A DNA stretch of 64,000 nt, taken from contig OX352773.1 in the NCBI GenBank assembly GCA_947095535.1, forward strand, positions 125,333,911 through 125,397,910. The letters are read 5' to 3'. The stretch is from Poecilobothrus nobilitatus (lineage: Eukaryota; Arthropoda; Insecta; Diptera; Dolichopodidae). The notes below the pieces were generated by a model, which was not told the DNA's origin, searched no databases, and saw only the letters and a list, made by a program, of their open reading frames with translations. Both the position numbers and the translations under genes were made by a program. Shown here one piece after another: positions 55,940 to 64,000 of the stretch (its first letter is position 1; each line of letters starts with the position of its first letter).

Positions 55940-56920
55940 TTTGAAAGACTAACCACTATTTTTACGTTAACTATTACAGATTTTTTTGGAAAATTGAATG
56001 CTCTGAATATCTGTTTGTTTGACACAAGCCCATACCTGTATGCCGTACAACCAAATAAGCTTAATTATTTGGTTATATAACAAAATTTTATATTATATTC
56101 GTAATCTAGAACTTCGACCTAGAAGTCAATACATTTACCTGTATTTCGATTATAACTCAACCCTTTTCTTCCGGGCTTGCTCTTTCCATCTCAGCTTGAC
56201 ATCTAATGCCATTTCTAGGTATTTTGCTCTGTTTTTGGGGTATATCTGCTCCATTTAATTTTACGACTGGGGGATTTTGTACGATTTTATTTGCAAAATT
56301 TTCTTGTACAGAATATTTAGGTTCAATAAGCTTAATTTTCCAATTTTTTTGTCCACAAGAAAAGTTTATCGCTTCCCTTTTGTAATTTATCTGTAGCATT
56401 TTCAATTTTAGATGCTACTGCCATTATTGCAGTATCGTTAGCAAAAGTAGGTACAACTATATTGTTTAGTTTTGGTAAATCGCTGGTATAAAGCAAATAT
56501 AATATAGGATATAAGAAACTACCTTAAGGCACACCTGCTTTGATTTCTCTAAGTGTAGAGAACTCCTCATCCTGTTTAATTCGAAACAACCTGTAAGTTA
56601 AGTATGATGAGAGTATATCTAATATTGTGTAGGTAGTATTTTTCTTAATTTATAATTTTAAACTTTCATGCCAACCTTCATCGAATGCCTGAGGTACATC
56701 AGGAAAAATTGTAGTGCACATTTGCTTTTCCGCTACAGCTTTTTCAATTATATCTGTAATTCTGTGAACTTGATCAATAGTTGAATGTTTTTCTCTTAAT
56801 ACAATTTGATTTATTGGAATTATATTGGAGCGTGTCATATGCCTGTATCTTTTGATCATTTGACTGCATTTCATTTGCTTTAGTATCGTTTGCCTGTATT
56901 TCATTCTGAATTATTATTGG
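55940..56920 (-). pseudogene. Jockey-clade LINE reverse transcriptase fragment
   Basis: The minus strand reads LREKHSTIDQVHRITDIIEK, FPDVPQAFDEGWHESLKL (first catalytic Asp region), REIKAGVP, a stop, GSFLYPILYLLYTSDLPKL and VPTFANDTAIMAVASK (FADD changed to FAND). It then continues through a thumb/tail with QIIKLIWLYGIQVWACVKQT (56060). Several stops and the altered catalytic Asp show it is dead. Its upstream end lies 20 bp from the ORF1 fragment on the opposite strand. Confidence 0.8.
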
Positions 56921-56926
56921 TCAAAA

Positions 56927-57847
56927 ATGTCAGCTAAAAATGTCGCAAATTGTACTGAATGCAAAGTAAAATTTAATTTCAAAAAAGTCAGCTCTATACA
57001 ATGTGAAGGAGAATGTAGGAAATGGTTCCATAGTCAATGCTCTGGATTGGGTATTGAAAAATTCGAAGAATATGTAGGTAGTGATGGAAAATATTGGCTA
57101 TGCAATATCTGTAAAGCAAATAGGCGAAAACGTCGGCCTACAGGTATAAATAAAAATGCTAGTATCCCTACAACATTAACTGATCTACATAAGTCGGTTC
57201 TGGATACGTCCAAGAACAAGAACAATCAGGAGATTACGGATAAACTAAATGAAATATTGGATAAAATGAGTACGCATGAAAACCAAATGTATGATGTCAA
57301 AAATGAAGTATGAAATAAAAAAAAAATTGAACAATCTTTTGGAAGATAATATTGCTTGCTTAATAACTAGAAAGAAAAATCAACATGTTGAAGATATGTG
57401 GAATTGTCGGCTTGGATGAAAGTTCGCCTGAAGATGTTGTAAAAGCAGTAGTAAAAAAGTTGGGTCTTGAAATCAAATTGGACGATGTCAAATATTGTTA
57501 CAGAAAAAAGAATATATCTAAAAATTCAGGTGAGTCACCAAAAATTCTTATGCAATTAAGTAGTGAAGATTTAAAAAATCAAATAATGAAAAATAAAAAA
57601 TGTAAAACTAAATATGTCACTCTTTGATGAAAATATTCAAGAAAACACAAGCAATCAAGAGGAAGAAAATGTCAATTATTATCAACAGGAAGAAAATAAC
57701 AAAAACAATCAACAAAGAAAATCAAATTCTAATACAATATTAATTAATGAACCTCTGAATCGAGATGTCCAAGTATACAAGTCTATTGTTGAAAGTATTG
57801 AATTTTTTTTCTGCGATCATCATTCTGCGATAATATTTTTTTATTAG
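56927..57847 (+). pseudogene. LINE ORF1 fragment: PHD-like finger and RRM-like domain
   Basis: Starts MSAKNVANCTECKVKFNFKK, then a complete PHD-like finger (CEGECRKWFHSQC, CNICK; residues 9-65), a coiled-coil stretch ending at a TGA near 57311, and in another frame LKICGIVGLDESSPEDVVK with SPKILMQLSSEDLKNQIM (RNA-binding domain). A third frame is rich in Asn/Gln/Glu (57614-57847). Same plan as ORF1 of LINE D. No ORF2 follows. Confidence 0.75.
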
Positions 57848-57849
57848 AA

Positions 57850-58550
57850 CTAGTTTTGGGTATAATACTATAAATAATATAAATCTATGGATAAATTTAA
57901 TATAAATAATCTATGGATATATAAAATTATAATCGTGTTACAAATTCTGTATACCTTGAATTTAATATTATAAAAAAAAATATATATATATATAAAAATT
58001 ACAATTAAAAATATAAGAAAGAATAGAATTAACAAAACAAAAATAAATATCTATGAATTTATTTATTTATTTTCAATAGTAAATGCCAAAAGAGATTGCT
58101 CTCATATTATGGCTCTATACATTTTAAAATATTATTTATTCATTTCAATTTTAATTATTAAATTTTCAAAATATAAAAGAGGTATAAAATATGACAAGTG
58201 TGATGTAGTTCATATAAAATAAACAATAATAACAATATTAGCAAAAAAAACAATAAATTCAAATTAATATAACAAAAAGAATTTAGAAGTAAACAAAAAA
58301 GAAAACTTTAAACTTTTAAAATTAATAAAAAAAGAAATTTTGACATTAGTGAAGTGACCAGATATTTCAAATATAATTAACAAACAAAATAATATATAAG
58401 TTGCAGCATTCGTTTTTATCTTGTAAATTGTATTATAAATTAATTTTATGTATGTAATAAATAAATGAAAATTAAAAAAAAAAATAAAATGTTTCACACT
58501 GATTCTACATATATTAAATTTTAGATGTACTATATTCACCAATAATTCGT
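57850..58550. other. AT-rich stretch, no gene seen
   Basis: Contains simple sequence and A-runs only. Open frames here are low-complexity. Confidence 0.4.
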
Positions 58551-58554
58551 CTTG

Positions 58555-58720
58555 TTAATCTTTATTAAGTTTTAAAGTTGTTAATGTTTTTAAATTATTG
58601 TCCAATTTGTTATACAGATTAGCAGCGAGATGCATTGTAGTTGAAAGACCAAATTGTGTTATCCTTTTACGAACAACGTGCGGTGATTGCTGATTTTGAA
58701 CATTACTCTGCGTTAAAAAA
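58555..58720 (-). pseudogene. LINE ORF2 C-terminal tail fragment
   Basis: The minus strand reads SPHVVRKRITQFGLSTTMHL, AANLYNKLDNNLKTL and a stop at 58555. It resembles the ORF2 end of LINE D (YNIRNAGDIGIRSS, YKFYNGLDSEFKEI). The adjoining upstream frame is poly-A-derived and not coding. Confidence 0.5.
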
Positions 58721-59439
58721 AAAATTAAAAAAAAAAAAAAAATAACAAAACAGAAAATATAATAATTTAGAATCATATTTAAAAAAAAAAAAAAAGAATG
58801 AAAAAAATATATTAAAATAAAAACAATAATGAAAGATTTAGGTGTACATATATGTAGGAATAGATTAACATATGTATAAGTTGTCAATTATATTGAGTTG
58901 TGCTACCTAATAAAATAAAATTAAATATCTTGCTTTTGTATAATTTAAATTTATTTCTTGCTTTTGATAATTGAATTACTGGATTTATATAATTTAATTT
59001 AATTTTTGCATTCATGTTTGTGTTTCTATTTTAAAAATCAAATTTTATACACACACTCTGTACGAGCAAATTACTCTTTTAGAAATAATAAATAATAATA
59101 AATTAGGAGAGATTTTAGAGTTGCATTCAAAAGCAGCGCTTTACGCTTTTTCCAATATATTTATATATATGTTCATGTGAGAATCTGAATAAGGAGGTAA
59201 ACTTTAGTAAATTCAAAATCAAAGTTATTTTTACAGAATTTTATATAATATATTTTTGTATAATATAAAATACAGGCAAATTAAATACAGTCAAATGAAA
59301 TACAGACAAATGAAAATACAGGAAAATTATAATACAGGGAAATGAAAATACAGGCAAGTACAAAATACCGGCTTGTGATAGTAGTCCGAATTATATTCTT
59401 ACTTTCTATTAGCGGTTTCATTCTTTTCATATCCGTACG
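58721..59439. other. AT-rich stretch, no gene seen
   Basis: A CACACTCTGTACGAGC motif (59050) also occurs, inverted, at about 41010 in the 3' end of LINE D, so part of this may be LINE 3' sequence. Short AAATACAGGCAAAT-type repeats lie at 59270-59360. Confidence 0.4.
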
Positions 59440-59720
59440 ATAAGTATCGGGTATAATAAAATTACTCCTCCGTCGTTTGTAACACCTCGAAATAAGCAAG
59501 CTAGACACACCTTCAAAGGTATGAATGGGATCAGAATCAAATTCTGAGTTGATTAAGCTCTGTCTGTCCGTCCGTCAGCACGCTAACTAAAAAACTAAGA
59601 AAGCTAGGGTATTGAAATCGACACAAAATATTTTTGAATCAATTTGTAGGTTCCTATTTTTTTTGGTTGAGATCCGATCAAAATTCGCTCTTGAACAACT
59701 AACTTTTTGATCTCCACATT
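59440..59720 (+). repeat. Degenerate head module of a DINE-like element
   Basis: GGGTATAATAAA, GTAACACCT, AAAGGTATGAATGGGATCAG, GAATCAAATTCTGAGT and GTCTGTCCGTCCGTCAGC follow each other as in the element at 62177. No tandem array follows it, so it is an older solo head. Confidence 0.6.
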
Positions 59721-60171
59721 TTTATTACAAAATTTTTTATACAAAATTTTAATTTTTCATATTAAATTTCTAAATAATGAGAATTTATATGAGTTCTGTT
59801 GCTTTTTTTTTTTGTTTTTTCTTTTCTGCTTTTGTATAAATCAATAATAAAAAATTGTTGAGGATGATTTGATGAATAATAAAAAAAATTAAGTAATTAA
59901 ACAATATAATGGTTGCGTAAAAAACTTATTTATATTATGATATCAGTGTATATGCATATTATTAATACGTATTTATGTATAGATATATATAATTATATTA
60001 TTGTTTCATGTGTATGTAATTTGTATCATGTATGCATATATATACTAATACTGAATATAGATATAAATATAGCTGATATATACTAATACTGAATATAGAT
60101 ATAAATATAGCTGCGTATATGGTTGTACGTATTTTGTTTATTTATAAAAAAATTAAATGAATAAAATATTT

Positions 60172-62091
60172 AAAAAAACGAGGAAGAGTGCAGTAGAGTA
60201 GACTGTGTCAACTATGGGACACCCGTATGAACATAATATATCCTGTTTCTATAAAACTTGATCATCTTTTAAAAACATTCAGATGTTTTAGTACCGAACT
60301 ACAGAGATATACTTATGTAAATTGTGGAGTTGTATGACAGCTACCCGAATCTATTGCTCCTAACTTCATTATGTTCCAACAAATGCAAGAAGCCTGAATC
60401 GGCTGCTTTAGACCAATCAAATTTTACAAAAGTTTGTGGCATGCAACTCGACACTTTTTCACTAAATTTCAGACAGATAGCTTCAATATACACTGAGTTA
60501 TTTTCATTTAAAAAGAGAATTTGTATGGCAGCTACCCGAAACCCGTCGCACCACCACAACTATATTTTGCAGAAGTTGTTGCCATAAAACTTGATCATCA
60601 TTCGCAAAATTTCAGATACCTAGATGGAATACAGACTGGGTTATTTCCATTTAAAGAAAGAAGTTGTACGGCAGCTACTCGAACCCGGCGGCCGAAAATG
60701 CTGGAGTTAAATAGCAAAACTAACAATTTTGCAAAAGTGACGTAAAAAAAATTTCAGCCTCCTAGCTCCTCTAATTTTTGAGTTATCGTGCGGAAGGACA
60801 CTGAGTTATTTTCATTTAATAAGAGAAGTTGTATGGCAGCTACCCGAAACTGTTGCACCAGCACAACCAAATTTTGCAGAAGTTGTTGCCATAAAACTTG
60901 ATCATCATTCGTATAATTTCAGACGCCTAGCTTCATTAAGTTCCAAGAGGTGCAAGAAGCCTGAACCGGCTGCTCTAGACCAACTAAATTTTACAAAAGT
61001 TTTTGGCATGTAATTCGACACCTCTTTACTAAATTTCAGATTCCCAGCTTCAATAGACACTGAGTTATTCTCATTTAAACGGATAAGTTGTATGATAGCT
61101 ACCCGAATCCGTCGCATCACCACAACCACATTTTGCAAAAGTTGTTGCCATAAAACTTCATCATTATTCGCAAAATTTCAGATACCTAGATTGGATAGAC
61201 ACTGGGTTATTTCCATTTAAAGAAAGAAGTTGTATGGCAGGTACTCGAACACGGTGGCCGAAAATGCTGGAGTTAAATTACAAAACTAACAATTTTGCAA
61301 AAGTGACGTATACAAAATCTCAGCCTTCTAGCTTCTTTATTTTTTGAGTTATCGTGCGGACGGACACTGAGTTATTCTCATTTAAACAGATAAGATGTAT
61401 GGCAGCTACCCGAACCCGTCGCACCCTCAAAACCAAATTTTGAGGAAGTTGTTGCCATAAAACTTGATCATCATTCGTATAATTTCAGACGCCAAGCTTC
61501 GTTAAGTTCCAAGAGGTGCAAGAAGCCTGAACCGGCTGCTCTAGACCAACCAAATTTTACAAAAGTTGTTGGCATGTAATTGGACACCGCTTTACTAAAT
61601 TTCAGATTCCTAGCTTCAATAGACACTGAGTTATTCTCATTTAAACGGATAAGTAGTATGGCAGCTACCCGAACCCGTCGCACCAACCCAACTATATTTT
61701 GCAGAAGTTGTTGCCATAAAACTTGATCATCATTTGCACAATTTCAGATACCTAGATTGAATACAGACTGGGTTATTTCCATTTAAAGAAAGAAGTTGTA
61801 TGGCAGCTACTCGAACCCGGCGGCCGAAAATGTTGGAGTTAAATAGCAAAACTAACAATTTTGCAAAAGTGACGTATAAAAAATTACAGCCTCCTAGCTC
61901 CTTTATTTTTTGAGTTATCGTGCGGAGGGACGGACGGACGGACAGACGTACATGGCTTAATCGACTCAGAATTTGATTCTGAGTCGATCCATACCTTTGA
62001 CACTATATCTAGCTTGACTCTTTTAAGGTGTCACACACGTAATGGCATATTTATTATACCCTTGAACATACTTCATACGGGTATAAAAAAT
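60172..62091 (-). mobile_element. DINE-like tandem-repeat element, left arm of palindrome
   Basis: Head at the right end (TATACCC...GGGTATA hairpin about 62060-62090), (GGAC)n at 61925-61945, then a long tandem array leftward. TGTATGGCAGCT anchors lie at 60331, 60522, 60665, 60830, 61089, 61231, 61396, 61655 and 61797, spaced 191, 143, 165, 259, 142, 165, 259, 142. A 566-bp higher-order unit (142+165+259) thus repeats twice. The outer end is AACGAGGAAGAGTGCAG. Confidence 0.8.
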
Positions 62092-62176
62092 ACCATGTAC
62101 ACGATGATTATGTAGATAATAATATATATAAGTTAACAACAGTTACCTTTTTTGATCAAATTACAAATTAATAATT

Positions 62177-63771
62177 TTCATACCCGTATGAACTATGTTC
62201 AAGGGTATAATAAATTTGCCATTACGTTTGTGACACCTTAAAGGAGTCGAGCTAGATATAGTGTCAAAGATATGGATCGGCTCAGAATCAAATTCTGAAT
62301 CGATTAAGCCATGTACGTCCGTCCGTCCGCACGATAACTCAAAAAATAAAGGAGCCAGGAGCCTGAAATTTTTTTTACGTCACTTTTGCAAAATTGTTAG
62401 TTTTGCTATTTAAATTCAACATTTTCGGTCGGCCGGTTCGAGTAGCTGCCATACAACTTCTTTCTTTAAATAGAAATAACTCAGTATCTATTAAAGCTAG
62501 GTTTCTGAAATTTTGCAAATGATGATCAAGTTTTATGGCAACAACTTTTGCAAAATTTGGTTTTGATGGTGCGACGGGTTCGGGTAGCTGCCATACATCT
62601 TATCTGTTTAAATGAGAATAACTCAGTGTCTATTGAAGCTGGGAACCTGAAATTTAGTAAAGAGGTGTCGAGTTACATGCCAACAACTTTTGTAAAATTT
62701 GGTTAGTATAGAGCAGCCGCTTCAGGCTTCTTGCACCTCTTGGAACTTAATGAAGCTAGGCGTCTGAAATTATACGAATGATGATCAAATTTTATGGCAA
62801 CTACTTTTGCAAAATTTGGTTGTGGTGGTGCGACGGGTTCGGGTAGCTGCCATACATCTTATCCGTTTAAATGAGAATAACTCAGTGTCTATTGAAGGTA
62901 CGAATCTGAAATTTAGTAAAGAGGTGTCGAATTACATGCCAACAACTTTTGTAAAATTTGGTTGGTCTAGAGCAGCCGGTTCAGGCTTCTTGCACCTCTT
63001 GGAACTTAATGAAGCTTGGCGTCTGAAATTATACGAATGATGATCAAGTTTTATGGCAACAACTCCTGCAAAATTTGGTTGTGCTGGTGCAACAGTTTTG
63101 GGTAGCTGCCATACAACTTCTCTTATTAAATGAAAATAACTCAGTGTCCGTCCGCACGATAACTCAAAAAATAGAAGAGCTAGGAGGCTGAAATTTTTTT
63201 TTCGTCACTTTTGCAAAATTGTTAGTTTTGCTATTTAACTCCAACATTTTCGGCCGCCGGGTTCGAGTAGCTGCCACACAACTTCTTTCTTTAAATGGAA
63301 ATAACCCAGTCTGTATTCAATCTAGGTATCTGAAATTTTGCGAATGATGATCAAGTTTTATGGCAACAACTTCTGCAAAATATAGTTGTGGTGGTGCGGC
63401 GGGTTCGGGTAGCTGCCATACAACTTCTCTTTTTAAATGAAAATAACTCAGTGTATATTGAAGCTATCTGTCTGAAATTTAGTGAAAAAGTGTCGAGTTG
63501 CATGCCACAAACTTTTGCAAAATTTGATTGGTCTAAAGCAGCCGATTCAGGCTTCTTGCATTTGTTGGAACTTAATGAAGCTAGGAGCAATAGATTCGGG
63601 TAGCATTCATACAACTCCACAATTTACATAAATATATCTCTGTAGTTCGGTACTAAAACATCTGAATGTTTTTAAAAGATGATCAAGTTTTATAGAAACT
63701 GGATATATTACGTTCATATGGGTATCCCAGAGTTGACACAGTCTACTCTGCTGCACTCTTCCTCGTTTTTT
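62177..63771 (+). mobile_element. DINE-like tandem-repeat element, right arm of palindrome
   Basis: Mirror of the left arm: head TACCCGTATGAACTATGTTC, (GTCC)n at 62320, tandem array and outer end CTGCACTCTTCCTCGTT. AGCTGCCATACA anchors lie at 62444, 62586, 62845, 63104, 63269, 63411 and 63602, spaced 142, 259, 259, 165, 142, 191. Compared with the left arm it lacks one 142+165 block (307 bp). Confidence 0.8.
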
Positions 63772-64000
63772 ATAATTTTTTTTTCGCAATTTTTGCATTT
63801 AATTCATTAACCCGTCGAATGAACTATCACATTACTCTGAGAAACCAATTCAAAATTACTTCCCAACATTCAAATTAACGCGTCAGCATAAATGCAGTTC
63901 AAAATTATTTCCCAATTTTGAAACTCACGCGTATTCATCATGTGTCCAGGGCAGCATAAAATGCAGGTAGTTGAATCGTTCTACGTAAAAAATTTCATTT
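63772..64000. other. Right flank, no gene seen
   Basis: A TTCAAAATTA(T/C)TTCCCAA phrase occurs twice (63850, 63900). Nothing else is recognisable. Confidence 0.4.

Noticed and set aside
58721..58887. N-terminal half of the 58555-58887 frame as a membrane protein
   Set aside because: Derived from poly-A runs; only the last 50 codons resemble a LINE ORF2 tail.
60324..63620. Open frames of 70-90 codons in the palindrome (phrases like RVAAIQLIRLNENNSVSIEA)
   Set aside because: They recur with the tandem unit on both strands and mirror between arms; they reflect repeat structure, not a gene.

Overview
This is an AT-rich, repeat-only stretch of an insect genome, most likely a fly (Diptera). I can support no host gene in it. 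The fly assignment rests on errantivirus-type (Ty3/gypsy with env) proviruses, on (GTCC)n-bearing tandem-repeat elements like those of Drosophila, on Jockey/I/CR1-type LINEs, and on an 88-bp GT..AG intron. Everything recognisable is a transposable element or an endogenous virus-like element, nested several deep, as expected of pericentromeric heterochromatin or a piRNA cluster.

Left block (1-18547). A Polinton/Maverick-type element (protein-primed family B DNA polymerase plus an adenovirus-type protease remnant) lies inside the pol gene of an old errantivirus (gypsy A, minus strand). The locus is now an inverted structure: 496-8622 and 10247-13653 are mirror arms. Each arm carries the same 190 bp of gypsy pol, an exactly 751-bp terminal noncoding block and a PolB copy. 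A nearly intact LINE (2046-6503, 5-bp target duplication) sits in the left arm only. Gypsy A continues rightward (RT, protease, gag, 5' leader, 5' LTR at 18180-18547). Its leader is split by a mariner-like element (16862-18070).

Middle block (18548-32003). A second errantivirus family forms a head-to-tail concatemer of three internal regions and four LTRs, all minus strand and flanked by a CGCG target duplication. All three units lack RT/RNase H/integrase through the same deletion and share the same gag stops and env frameshift. The concatemer and gypsy A abut at one CGCGCG motif, with target duplications that overlap by 2 bp.

Right block (32004-59440). This holds decayed LINEs and a Polinton integrase remnant (35.7-36.0 kb). 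A roughly 10-kb DNA transposon has 32-bp terminal inverted repeats (37584 and 47763) and an unfamiliar transposase. Inside it is a CR1/Jockey-like LINE, which is in turn interrupted by a 5'-truncated RNase H-bearing LINE (12-bp target duplication) and by an element with nine 142-bp tandem repeats.

Right end (59440-63771). Two tandem-repeat elements lie head to head as a 3.6-kb near-palindrome with a 566-bp higher-order repeat (142+165+259). One arm lacks a 307-bp block.

From 13.5 to 51 kb almost all retroelements, including all four errantivirus internal regions, point to the minus strand. A plus-strand transcript through here would be antisense to them, which recalls flamenco-type piRNA clusters. 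That is an inference from orientation only.
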